From Diplonema papillatum (Eukaryota; Euglenozoa; Diplonemea; Diplonemida; Diplonemidae), in contig JAPJBO010000141.1 in NCBI GenBank assembly GCA_030068145.1, positions 186,001-250,000 of the forward strand: a stretch of 64,000 nucleotides of DNA. Direction: 5' to 3'. Below, in pieces: positions 33,346 through 42,930 of the stretch. Each line of letters begins with the position of its first letter. Within the stretch, counting starts at the first letter, position 1. The notes beneath the pieces are model-generated. The model had not been told where the DNA came from. It did no database searches and saw only the letters and a program-made list of their open reading frames with translations. The translations under genes and the position numbers were made by a program.

Positions 33346-33545
33346 CCTTAAAGTCTCCGGGTGACCTTCGTCGTTAAGGGAAGATATCCTTTGTGCTCTG
33401 AGTGTCGTAAGAGTGGTGGTTACACGAGGTAAGAGGATCGGTGGGTACCTTGGTTGTTGGTCATTGGTGGTTTCGGCCATTGTCCACATACCTTACATAC
33501 GGTGAGCCCTCCTCAGTATGGTGCCGCGGTGCCGCAGTAGGTGAC
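33346..33545 (+). repeat. RepA dispersed repeat lacking its first segment
   Basis: It begins at the GTCTCCGGGTGACCTTCGTC block and runs almost unchanged, as in 12812-13040, including ACACGAGGTAAGAGG and GTTTCGGCCATTGTCCACAT. Confidence 0.85.
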
Positions 33546-33611
33546 TGTGTGTCTTCTTTGGTACACTGTCCCCATGAATAATGGTTAGCCATGTCCGGCG
33601 GGACTGTTCGT

Positions 33612-33715
33612 GACACAGAGAGAGAGAGAGACGAGTTGGAGTGCAGGGACCATCTCTCCGGGGAGTTTCCGGTCTCCTCACTTCTCTTCGTGCTGCTACG
33701 GCGGGCTAAGTCGCT
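33612..33715 (+). repeat. RepH dispersed repeat
   Basis: A GA-run, GACGAGTTGGAGTGCAGGGA, CCATCTCTCCGGGGAGTTTC and CTCCTCACTTCTCTTCGTGC. Confidence 0.8.
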
Positions 33716-34918
33716 CCGGAGGCTGCAGGTTGCGGCTCGAGTGGCGGCACCGGAGTTGGTGCTGCAGCTGGCTCTGGCCGGCGGGTGAGCTCGTCTCGCG
33801 GGGGATCGCCGCCTTGTAACGCTGTGGGCCCTCTTCTTTCTCGCGACTGCGCCGCCTACGGCTAAGTACATTCCTTCGAGAGATGGAGTCTTGGGCCCCC
33901 CAGGTTACTCTCCGATCTAGCAGGGATTTAGCGGTTATTCCAAGAGGCGGGCGCAATTGTAGCACGGGGGGATTCAAGAACGTGCGCGTGATGGTTTTCT
34001 GGTCAACACGGCTCACCCACTAAGAGCGAACGTGAGCTGGGTTTAGACCGTCGTGTGTTCGGGGTTGCTGAGCAATACGAGGTGGTCCCCGTTTTCACCC
34101 TATCCACGGTTGTTCGATTAGACAGCGTCGGGATGGGTTCTGGCTGAACCCTCATAGCTAGAACCCAGTCTGGAGGAATACGGTAGTTACTCAAGTTACT
34201 CAAGACACATCAGATTCTTCAGGCCGCAAATTGACCTCCAGAATAGTGTCTCCAACCTTGTGTGAAAGCCGGAAAGAACGTCGTGATAGTTAGATGGGAA
34301 ATGAAGCTAGTCTCGCGCCTCCTTTCCTAGAGTAGAGGCTGCATTCTAGCGTTATTCTACTTTGGAAAAGGTCGCGTTGGCAGAAACGTCCAAATAACAA
34401 CTGTCGCAGGGTTTGACGCTATGAAACCACCTGAGAGTCGTGCGGAAATTCTAGTGGTAGAGTTTTACCTTCGTGTTCGCCACAGATTTACTGACTGCAG
34501 CCACTGGGGTCCACTGCAAGATTCAATCAAGGGCAACAACCAGGAACACACTGGTAGGTGAGCAGCGACACCTCCCGAAAGTGAGCCAAGGGCGAAGGAC
34601 GTATCTGCGGCTGCTGCGGCAGTTGCCCGGTGGCAGCCCCACACGCAGAACGCGGGGAAGGGAAACGTGCCCAACTACATTGAAGCCCCTTCCCGACCGT
34701 AGCATCCGAGGAAGGTGCAAACATGGATGGTGCTCACCACACGAAACCCGGTCGGACTCATCTTTGTAGACCCATTGCGCAACCTGGGGACTTGATGTCG
34801 GATGTTTGCTGGAAACCGGTCGGCGATGCACCAGGTAACCTGCTTTCTGTCAGATCACCCTCTCTTGCGGGGTGCCAGACACGGCGGTTTTGCTGCGCGT
34901 GGTTTCCGTGCGTCATAT
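33716..34918. other. Intergenic, no gene recognised
   Basis: Only short overlapping frames and no repeat family seen elsewhere in the window. This is the longest stretch without a recognised repeat in the central part. Confidence 0.45.
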
Positions 34919-35217
34919 GCGACGGGGTCGAGAAGATGCGCACGGTGCTGTCCGAACAGCCAGCGGCTACCATGCACTCTCGCTGGTAGTCGACGGCGGG
35001 GACCGCCGAGTTGCCTTCGCCGCAGGTCAGCGTGAGATTCAGCCTGCCGTCGGCACTCCCAGCGAAGTTTCACAGAGGGGCTCCGAGGCAGTCTTCCACC
35101 AGGGTCCCTTTCCGGATGCCGTCCGTTTGTAGAAACCTGTCTAAAGAAGCCGTGTTGTGAGCGTACGTGCCCTGAACCGAAATCTCGACAACTGCGTCGG
35201 TTGCGGCCGTCACTCTG
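34919..35217 (-). pseudogene. WDR83-like pseudogene copy 1 (3' half, internally deleted)
   Basis: 34919-35036 matches the last codons of the intact gene (35597 onward) with a 3-bp deletion. 35037-35217 then matches the part at about 35909-36075; the roughly 190 bp between are missing. The copy stops at GTCACTCTG, the same place as copy 2. It shares many substitutions with copy 2 that the intact gene lacks, including a TGC-to-TGA change in the CLGxPLC segment. The normal stop codon is also lost. It therefore derives from a diverged second gene copy, not directly from the intact gene. Confidence 0.85.
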
Positions 35218-35239
35218 CGTGCTTTTTTGTGTTATTATA

Positions 35240-35537
35240 CCGAAGGCGCGAACCCGCACTGCACGACACACCCGGCCGCATCGTACCCGGCGAAGTCCTT
35301 GAGCAAGCAGCCGCTGCTCGCATCGAACAACCGCAACCCGTCGTCAGCCCCGGCCACTAGATTCAGCCTGCCGTCGGCACTCCCAGCGAAGCTTCACAGA
35401 GGGGCTCCCAGGCATGGCCTGGGTCCCTTTCCGGATGCCGTACGTTTGTAGAAACCTGTCTAAAGAAGCCGTGTTGTGAGCGTACGTGCCCTGAACCGAA
35501 ATTTCGACAACCGCGTCGGTTGCGGCCGTCACTCTGT
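35240..35537 (-). pseudogene. WDR83-like pseudogene copy 2 (3' half, C-terminus deleted)
   Basis: 35240-35360 matches intact 35788-35908, and 35361-35537 matches about 35909-36075. The last 65 or so codons are missing: the 3' flanking motif TGTGTTATT (which follows the stop of the intact gene) is joined straight to the CCGAAGGCGCG segment. It carries the same premature TGA as copy 1, plus a local rearrangement at AGGCATGGCCTGGG. Read in pieces, blade four is still clear (TASLDRFLQTYGIRKG). Confidence 0.85.
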
Positions 35538-35590
35538 GTCAGCTTCTCCGCATGCGGCCACGGCACTTACGTTTTGCATGCTTTTCTGTG

Positions 35591-36511
35591 TTATTGCGAC
35601 GGGGTCGAGAAGATGCGCACGGTGCCGTCCGAACAGCCAGCGGCTACCATGCACTCTCGCGGGTTGTAGTCGACGGCGGGGACCACCGAGTTGCCTTCGC
35701 CGCAGGTCAGCGTGAGGCACTGCATGCCCGTCAGCAGGTTCCAGAACACAACCTCCCCCGACAGCGACCCGCTGAAGACGTAGTCGCCCGAAGGCGCGAA
35801 CCCGCACTGCACGACACACCCGGCCGCATCGTACCCGGCGAAGTTCTTGAGCAAGCAGCCACTGCTCGCGTCGAACAACCGCAACCCGTCATCAGCCCCA
35901 GCCACTAGATTCAGCCTGCCGTCGGCACTCACAGCGAAGCTGCACAGGGGGACTCCCAGGCAGTCTTCCACTAAGGTCCCCTTCCGGATGTCGTATGTTC
36001 GGAGGAACCCGTCTAACGAAGCCGTGTGGACGAGAGTGTCGCGGACCGAAATCTCGACGATCGCGTCAGTTGCCGCGGTCAGTGTCTGCAGGGGGGCGGC
36101 GCTGCGGAGGCTCCGCAGGTCCCAGAATTTGACGGTCGCGTCGTGGCTGCCGGACACGAGGACGTTGTCCCCTGCTGTGAACTGCACCGCGCTCACCGCG
36201 TCTTGGTGCCCGCGCAATTTGGCCGTCGGCTCGTCGCGGGAGACGTCCCACACGTAAACAAGGCGCTCGCCCCCTCCGCTGGCGATGCGGTCGTTCGCGC
36301 CGCTGAACGACGCGTCGTTGATCCCGGCGGTGTGCCCCACGTACGCCTTCGCGAGGCTCCCGGACGCGGCGCTCCACAGCCGCAGCCTTCGGTCGCTGCC
36401 CCCGGAGACCAGGTACCTGCCCTCGTTGTTAAACCGCACCGTGGCTACAGAGCCGCGGCCACCCGCCTCCACCAGCGTCGCGGCAGCGTGCCTTGGCAGG
36501 ACACTCGGCAT
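35591..36511 (-). CDS. WDR83: WD40-repeat scaffold protein, WDR83/MORG1 family
   Basis: 306 residues starting MPSVLPRHAA and ending STPSQ then TAA; human WDR83 has 315. Seven WD blades cover nearly the whole chain: about residues 21-51 (SDRRLRLWSAASG), 52-90 (VYVWDVS), 92-134 (HDATVKFWDLR), 138-177 (SLDGFLRTYDIRKG), then three more ending in LRLFDASSG, EVVFWNLLTG and VRIFSTPSQ. The order and wording (VRFNNEGRYL, SGGGERLVYVWDV, VQFTAGDNVLVSGSHD) fit WDR83, a cytoplasmic and nuclear scaffold that in animals holds MAP-kinase modules and joins the spliceosome. Function here is by family. It is GC-rich, intronless and on the same strand as the kinase gene about 3 kb downstream. Broken copies flank it on both sides. 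Acceptor-like AGs lie within 45 bp of the ATG. Confidence 0.85.
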   Translation of the reverse strand: MPSVLPRHAAATLVEAGGRGSVATVRFNNEGRYLVSGGSDRRLRLWSAASGSLAKAYVGHTAGINDASFSGANDRIASGGGERLVYVWDVSRDEPTAKLRGHQDAVSAVQFTAGDNVLVSGSHDATVKFWDLRSLRSAAPLQTLTAATDAIVEISVRDTLVHTASLDGFLRTYDIRKGTLVEDCLGVPLCSFAVSADGRLNLVAGADDGLRLFDASSGCLLKNFAGYDAAGCVVQCGFAPSGDYVFSGSLSGEVVFWNLLTGMQCLTLTCGEGNSVVPAVDYNPRECMVAAGCSDGTVRIFSTPSQ

Positions 36512-36604
36512 CGTTCTATCTTAGAATGAGCGCTGAAGACTACATGTAGGTGGTGTTGGCGGTGGGAGGCCCTGGTAGGTTTCAGAGTATGCAGGAGAGT
36601 CAAC

Positions 36605-36930
36605 TGAGTTGTCAACTACTAACTTCTTCTTTCAGTCTGCAAGTAGATATTTAAAAGTATTCCGGAGAGTAAAACTGAGTTGTCAACTACTAACTTCTAC
36701 TTTCAGTCTGCAAGTAGATATTTAAAAGTATTCAGGAGAGTAAAACTGAGTTGTCAACTACTAACTTCTTCTTTCAGTCTGCAAGTAGATATTTAAAAGT
36801 ATTCCGGAGCGTAAAACTGAGTTGTCAACTACTAACTTCTTCTTTCAGTCTGCAAGTAGATATTTAAAAGTATTCAGGAGAGTAAAACTGAGTTGTCAAC
36901 TACTTTGCACTTCCCATTTCAGTCTAAAGA
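36605..36930 (+). repeat. 71-bp satellite with intron-like units, short array (4 units)
   Basis: Four units plus a diverged terminal one, just upstream of the intact WDR83-like gene. Each has GTAAAA, then TACTAAC, then a pyrimidine tract ending TTTCAG, then a 33-base segment. The terminal unit replaces TACTAAC by TACTTTG and runs into a RepA start. The long array at 37505 has the same structure. Confidence 0.93.
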
Positions 36931-37427
36931 TTTAGAGTGAAAGTTCGCTTTTTGATATGCGGGTATTTGATAGTCCCCGGGCGACCTTTGTTAAAATGGG
37001 TCGTTGAACGGGCGGCGCTGCGGAGGCCCCGCAAGTCCCAGAATTTGACGGTCGCGTCGTGGCTGCCGGACACGAGGACGTTGTCCCCTGCTGTGAACTG
37101 CACCGCGCTCACCGCGTCTTGGTGCCCGCGCAATTTGGCCGTCGGCTCGTCGCGGGAGACGTCCCACACGTAAACAAGGCGCTCGCCCCCTCCGCTGGCG
37201 ATGCGGTCGTTCGCGCCGCTGAACGACGCGTCGTTGATCCCGGCGGTGTGCCCCACGTACGCCTTCGCGAGGCCCCCGGACGCGGCGCTCCACAGCCGCA
37301 GCCTTCGGTCGCTGCCCCCGGAGACCAGGTACCTGCCCTCGTTGTTAAACCGCACCGTGGCTACAGAGCCGCGGCCACCCGCCTCCACCAGCGTCGCGGC
37401 AGCGTGCCTTGGCAGGACACTCGGCAT
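36924..37427 (-). pseudogene. Truncated WDR83-like copy A (first three blades, RepA-derived tail)
   Basis: The first 136 or so codons are almost identical to the intact gene (Ser52 to Gly is one change), and the 5' flank is identical for about 90 bp. The frame then crosses into a RepA element and stays open for about 30 codons, ending RTFTLNL, so a 167-residue chimeric protein is possible. Three of seven blades cannot close a propeller, so normal function is unlikely. It keeps the same start context as the real gene and may be transcribed. Copy B at 39115 is nearly identical. Confidence 0.85.
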
Positions 37428-37504
37428 CGTTCTATCTTAGAATGAGCGCTGAAGACTACATGTAGGTGGTGTTGGCGGTGGGAGGCCCTGGTAGGTTTCA
37501 GAGT

Positions 37505-39115
37505 ATGCAGGAGAGTCAACTGAGTTGTCAACTACTAACTTCTTCTTTCAGTCTGCAAGTAGATATTTAAAAGTATTCCGGAGAGTAAAACTGAGTTGTC
37601 CACTACTAACTTCTTCTTTCAGTATGCAAGTAGATATTTAAAAGTATTCCGGAGAGTAAAACTGAGTTGTCCACTACTAACTTCTTCTTTCAGTCTGCAA
37701 GTAGATATTTAAAAGTATTCCGGAGAGTAAAACTGAGTTGTCAACTACTAACTTCTTCTTTCAGTATGCAAGTAGATATTTAAAAGTATTCCGGAGAGTA
37801 AAACTGAGTTGTCAACTACTAACTTCTTCTTTCAGTCTGCAAGTAGATATTTAAAAGTATTCCGGAGAGTAAAACTGAGTTGTCCACTACTAACTTCTTC
37901 TTTCAGTATGCAAGTAGATATTTAAAAGTATTCCGGAGAGTAAAACTGAGTTGTCAACTACTAACTTCTTCTTTCAGTCTGCAAGTAGATATTTAAAAGT
38001 ATTCCGGAGAGTAAAACTGAGTTGTCAACTACTAACTTCTTCTTTCAGTATGCAAGTAGATATTTAAAAGTATTCCGGAGAGTAAAACTGAGTTGTCAAC
38101 TACTAACTTCTTCTTTCAGTCTGCAAGTAGATATTTAAAAGTATTCCGGAGAGTAAAACTGAGTTGTCCACTACTAACTTCTTCTTTCAGTCTGCAAGTA
38201 GATATTTAAAAGTATTCCGGAGAGTAAAACTGAGTTGTCAACTACTAACTTCTTCTTTCAGTCTGCAAGTAGATATTTAAAAGTATTCCGGAGAGTAAAA
38301 CTGAGTTGTCCACTACTAACTTCTTCTTTCAGTCTGCAAGTAGATATTTAAAAGTATTCCGGAGAGTAAAACTGAGTTGTCAACTACTAACTTCTTCTTT
38401 CAGTCTGCAAGTAGATATTTAAAAGTATTCAGGAGAGTAAAACTGAGTTGTCAACTACTAACTTCTTCTTTCAGTCTGCAAGTAGATATTTAAAAGTATT
38501 CCGGAGAGTAAAACTGAGTTGTCCACTACTAACTTCTTCTTTCAGTATGCAAGTAGATATTTAAAAGTATTCCGGAGAGTAAAACTGAGTTGTCAACTAC
38601 TAACTTCTTCTTTCAGTATGCAAGTAGATATTTAAAAGTATTCCGGAGAGTAAAACTGAGTTGTCAACTACTAACTTCTTCTTTCAGTCTGCAAGTAGAT
38701 ATTTAAAAGTATTCCGGAGAGTAAAACTGAGTTGTCAACTACTAACTTCTTCTTTCAGTCTGCAAGTAGATATTTAAAAGTATTCCGGAGAGTAAAACTG
38801 AGTTGTCAACTACTAACTTCTTCTTTCAGTCTGCAAGTAGATATTTAAAAGTATTCAGAGTAAAACTGAGTTGTCAACTACTAACTTCTTCTTTCAGTAT
38901 GCAAGTAGATATTTAAAAGTATTCCGGAGAGTAAAACTGAGTTGTCAACTACTAACTTCTTCTTTCAGTATGCAAGTAGATATTTAAAAGTATTCCGGAG
39001 AGTAAAACTGAGTTGTCAACTACTAACTTCTTCTTTCAGTCTGCAAGTAGATATTTAAAAGTATTCAGGAGAGTAAAACTGAGTTGTCGACTACTTTGCA
39101 CTTCCCATTTCAGTC
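37505..39115 (+). repeat. 71-bp satellite with intron-like units, long array (22 units)
   Basis: 22 units, then a terminal unit like that of the short array. In each full unit a 38-base stretch begins GTAAAACTGAG, contains TACTAAC and ends TTCTTCTTTCAG. The other 33 bases read SASRYLKVFRR in one frame (or YASRYLKVFRR in units with TATGCAAG). Differences among units spare GT, TACTAAC and AG. The CGG/AGG difference is silent in that frame, and the one length variant (near 38855) loses exactly 3 bases. The first unit has GTCAAC in place of GTAAAA. It lies upstream of truncated copy A. Confidence 0.93.
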
Positions 39116-39618
39116 TAAAGATTTAGAGTGAAAGTTCGCTTTTTGATATGCGGGTATTTGATAGTCCCCGGGTGACCTTTGTTAAAATGGGTCGTTGAAC
39201 GGGCGGCGCTGCGGAGGCCCCGCAAGTCCCAGAATTTGACGGTCGCGTCGTGGCTGCCGGACACGAGGACGTTGTCCCCTGCTGTGAACTGCACCGCGCT
39301 CACCGCGTCTTGGTGCCCGCGCAATTTGGCCGTCGGCTCGTCGCGGGAGACGTCCCACACGTAAACAAGGCGCTCGCCCCCTCCGCTGGCGATGCGGTCG
39401 TTCGCGCCGCTGAACGACGCGTCGTTGATCCCGGCGGTGTGCCCCACGTACGCCTTCGCGAGGCCCCCGGACGCGGCGCTCCACAGCCGCAGCCTTCGGT
39501 CGCTGCCCCCGGAGACCAGGTACCTGCCCTCGTTGTTAAACCGCACCGTGGCTACAGAGCCGCGGCCACCCGCCTCCACCAGCGTCGCGGCAGCGTGCCT
39601 TGGCAGGACACTCGGCAT
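39115..39618 (-). pseudogene. Truncated WDR83-like copy B (first three blades, RepA-derived tail)
   Basis: Same structure as copy A (36924-37427), including the Ser52 to Gly change and the RepA junction. By eye only one or two bases differ (one gives His for Arg in the tail). Its 5' flank is also the same for about 90 bp before a single partial 71-bp unit. Copies A and B thus arose together as part of a larger repeating block. Confidence 0.85.
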
Positions 39619-39779
39619 CGTTCTATCTTAGAATGAGCGCTGAAGACTACATGTAGGTGGTGTTGGCGGTGGGGGGCCCTGGTAGGTTTCAGAGTATGCA
39701 GGAGAGTCAACTGAGTTGTCGAGTACTAACTTCTTCTTTCAGTCTGCAAGTAGGTTTCAGAGTATGCCCCCCTAACTTG

Positions 39780-41266
39780 CATGGGCGAAACCATGCCCGC
39801 TAATGCGTTCCGACAAACTAACCTGCAGCTCGCTAAATGCGTTCGACGACCTAATTTGCATGCGAAACCATGCCCGCTAATGTGTTCCGACAAACTAACC
39901 TGCAGCCCGCTAATGCGTTCGACGACCTAATTTGCATGCGAAACCATGCCCGCTAATGTGTTCCGACAAACTAACCTGCAGCCCGCTAATGCGTTCGACG
40001 ACCTAATTTGCATGGGCGAACCCATGCCCGCTAATGTGTTCCGACAAACTAACCTGCAGCCCGCTAATGCGTTCGACGACCTAATTTGCATGGGCGAACC
40101 CATGCCCGCTAATGTGTTCCGACAAACTAACCTGCAGCCCGCTAATGCGTTCGACGACCTAATTTGCATGGGCGAACCCATGCCCGCTAATGTGTTCCGA
40201 CAAACTAACCTGCAGCCCGCTAATGCGTTCGACGACCTAATTTGCATGGGCGAACCCATGCCCGCTAATGTGTTCCGACAAACTAACCTGCAGCCCGCTA
40301 ATGCGTTCGACGACCTAATTTGCATGGGCGAACCCATGCCCGCTAATGTGTTCCGACAAACTAACCTGCAGCCCGCTAATGCGTTCGACGACCTAATTTG
40401 CATGGGCGAACCCATGCCCGCTAATGTGTTCCGACAAACTAACCTGCAGCCCGCTAATGCGTTCGACGACCTAATTTGCATGGGCGAACCCATGCCCGCT
40501 AATGTGTTCCGACAAACTAACCTGCAGCCCGCTAATGCGTTCGACGACCTAATTTGCATGGGCGAACCCATGCCCGCTAATGTGTTCCGACAAACTAACC
40601 TGCAGCCCGCTAATGCGTTCGACGACCTAATTTGCATGGGCGAACCCATGCCCGCTAATGTGTTCCGACAAACTAACCTGCAGCCCGCTAATGCGTTCGA
40701 CGACCTAATTTGCATGGGCGAACCCATGCCCGCTAATGTGTTCCGACAAACTAACCTGCAGCCCGCTAATGCGTTCGACGACCTAATTTGCATGGGCGAA
40801 CCCATGCCCGCTAATGTGTTCCGACAAACTAACCTGCAGCCCGCTAATGCGTTCGACGACCTAATTTGCATGGGCGAACCCATGCCCGCTAATGTGTTCC
40901 GACAAACTAACCTGCAGCCCGCTAATGCGTTCGACGACCTAATTTGCATGGGCGAACCCATGCCCGCTAATGTGTTCCGACAAACTAACCTGCAGCCCGC
41001 TAATGCGTTCGACGACCTAATTTGCATGGGCGAACCCATGCCCGCTAATGTGTTCCGACAAACTAACCTGCAGCCCGCTAATGCGTTCGACGACCTAATT
41101 TGCATGGGCGAAACCATGCCCGCTAATGCGTTCCGACAAACTAACCTGCAGCCCGCTAATGCGTTCGACGACCTAATTTGCATGGGCGAACCCATGCCCG
41201 CTAATGTGTTCCGACAAACTAACCTGCAGCCCGCTAATGCGTTCGACGCCCTAACTTGCCTTTTTT
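39780..41266. repeat. 78-bp palindromic satellite, about 19 units
   Basis: Core units are nearly identical; the first two are shorter and diverged, as expected at array edges. Each unit has two related halves beginning CCCGCTAATG (one continuing TGTTCCGAC, the other CGTTCGACGAC), and a perfect hairpin GCATGGG-CGAA-CCCATGC. Because 78 is a multiple of three, one frame on each strand stays open for over 420 codons. This follows from the period and is not evidence for a gene. It directly follows the remains of the 71-bp satellite. Confidence 0.95.
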
Positions 41267-41350
41267 GTGCGTACTAGCGGAACACACCTGCTTTGGTAAG
41301 TTTCATGTAGTACGTTGCCAACTACTAATTTGTAGTACCAACAATGCATT
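41267..41350 (+). repeat. RepO dispersed repeat
   Basis: GCGTACTAGCGGAACACACC, TGCTTTGGTAAGTTTCATGT, then an inverted TTGGTA/TACCAA pair region. Confidence 0.65.
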
Positions 41351-41834
41351 GGTAACACAAAAAAACGGGCAAGACGGAAAGGCTCGTGTGATCCCGCATA
41401 AGCGCAGGAAGACAAGGCGAGAAAGCCAGGAGGAATACGGGACTCACGAAGAAAAAAAATGGGGAAGAAAGAAGAAAAAAAAGACAAGGCAAGGGGAAAA
41501 AAAAAGAGATGAGTGAGAAACGAGTGTTGGAGCGCAGGGGTCCGTCTCCAGAACTCCCCTGACACCCCCCCCCGGGAGTGGGGTCACGCCTTCAGCGTTG
41601 TGACTGACCGAGTGGCATGTGTGGCTCAAGGGAGGGAGAAGAGGAACAAAGCAATCTTTAGAAACAAAGGAGTGTCCCAAGCAGCCAAGCAGCCTGGGCG
41701 GCGCCGATGCAAGGGCACACTGCATCAGTGACGCATCGGCAGCATGTGCGCTTCAGGATGGAGGATGCTGTCGTGAGCGACATAGTGCGTGCCCGGTTGA
41801 TCGTTCCGCACTTGTGAACCCCTGTTTCATTTTT
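41351..41834. other. Purine-rich intergenic DNA with decayed RepH
   Basis: A-rich tracts at 41450-41510. A weak RepH copy (GTTGGAGCGCAGGGGTCCGT) at about 41525-41560. No gene recognised. Confidence 0.45.
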
Positions 41835-41922
41835 TCGGGTTGAGAATTGTGCAACCACCAAAACATGCTGCGTCTTTTTCCCCTGCACAATGCACTGTAA
41901 GGCAACCCGCAAAGTTGTTAGG
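41835..41922 (+). repeat. RepJ dispersed repeat, diverged
   Basis: CAACCACCAAAACATGCTGC and GGCAACCCGCAAAGTTGTTA. It is followed by a RepB-like start (AAATACTCAAAA) as at 11307, so RepJ and RepB may form one composite unit. Confidence 0.65.
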
Positions 41923-42148
41923 ACCGAAATACTCAAAAAAAAGGGGCCGCCCGGTGCTTATTTCGACGAGGGAAACCGCACAAAATTGCACAAGGGAACT
42001 TTCTCTCTAAAATATGCGAGGTGGCCGGCAGTTACAAAGTTTCAGTGGAGGGAAGTGTGTAGAAGCAGACCCACGAAACTCAGGTAAATTCAAAACGCTC
42101 AACTTGTAACCACAACGAACGCAAACTTCCCATTTAGCGTTGTAACCG

Positions 42149-42247
42149 CACTACCCTGAACCCAAATCCTGGACGTGGTTTCAGGTGGCAAATTGGTGAT
42201 CAGAAGGTCCTACTTACGGTGGTGCCCCACACATTGCATGTGGCTGA
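42149..42247 (+). repeat. RepC dispersed repeat (retroposon-like)
   Basis: CCAAATCCTGGACGTGGTTT, CAGGTGGCAAATTGG, AGAAGGTCCTACTT, and the hairpin CACACATTGCATGTGG followed by GCTGAAAAAAG. Four copies (also 48113, 56468 and 62932) are in the same orientation and end in A-runs. Confidence 0.75.
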
Positions 42248-42254
42248 AAAAAGA

Positions 42255-42470
42255 AAATACTCGAGGGGCTGCCTTGTGCTTACTTCGAAGGAGGCTAGAG
42301 GGCGAGAAACAATACAACTACAAAGTGGGTCTTTTTTGTTGAACGCTGACGCCCGCCACTGAACCCAGATTCACCTGTGTTTCGTGTGGGCTACAGCACA
42401 TTTACCTCCTTTGATATTTTGCAGCTGGCAGCTCCTCAAGTATTTCCTACAAAGCGGGTGCTTATACAAA
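42255..42470 (+). repeat. RepB element, plus orientation
   Basis: AAATACTCGAGGGGCTGCC at the start and GGCAGCTCCTCAAGTATTT near the end, then TACAAAGCGGGTGCTTATAC. Confidence 0.85.
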
Positions 42471-42754
42471 AAAAGAAGAAAGGGCGTGGGGGAGGAAGGG
42501 GGCGATGTGATATCGGGATCGTCCCTGTACTGGTGTGCGCAGCATGTATGGCTGCCAGTCGTACTGTGCACATGGTTGGAGTACTTCGCTGCCCGTGACG
42601 AGAAGGCTTACAGAGGTAAGCCTTGAGATGCAAGGCACAGAACAGCTTCTGTGGTAGGGATGAGCTCGTGCTTGTTCAAGTAACTCATCCCGCGCCACCT
42701 GCTCGTCCAGCTGGTCCAGGGCAAGGGCAAAGACCTATCGGGCTATGCAGTTTA

Positions 42755-42930
42755 CTGAAGGAATAGGAGCAAGACGCACGGCTAGATGAGCACAACCACC
42801 TCGGATCAACACCAGAAGAATTCGGGGTGGGGCTGGCTTCGACGACTAGTAATATTCCGGTAAATAGTAGCACTCCTGAACTAGCCCGAACCAACAGGAT
42901 CACAGAATGTCAGTCACACCTGCCAAGCCA
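42755..42930 (+). repeat. RepM dispersed repeat, copy 2
   Basis: Matches 7807-7990 through GAATAGGAGCAAG, ATTCCGGTAAAT and CACTCCTGAACTAGCCCGAA. Confidence 0.75.

Noticed and set aside
26335-39115. Common origin of the two 71-bp periods (kinase 3' flank and WDR83 flank)
   Set aside because: The unit sequences are unrelated, and the kinase-side array grew from 63 to 71 bp; the equal period is coincidence.
39946-41277. 443-codon plus-strand frame and 422-codon minus-strand frame over the 78-bp satellite
   Set aside because: Both are open only because the unit length is a multiple of three; a 26-codon unit lacks stops in a given frame quite often by chance. Both strands open at once argues against selection.
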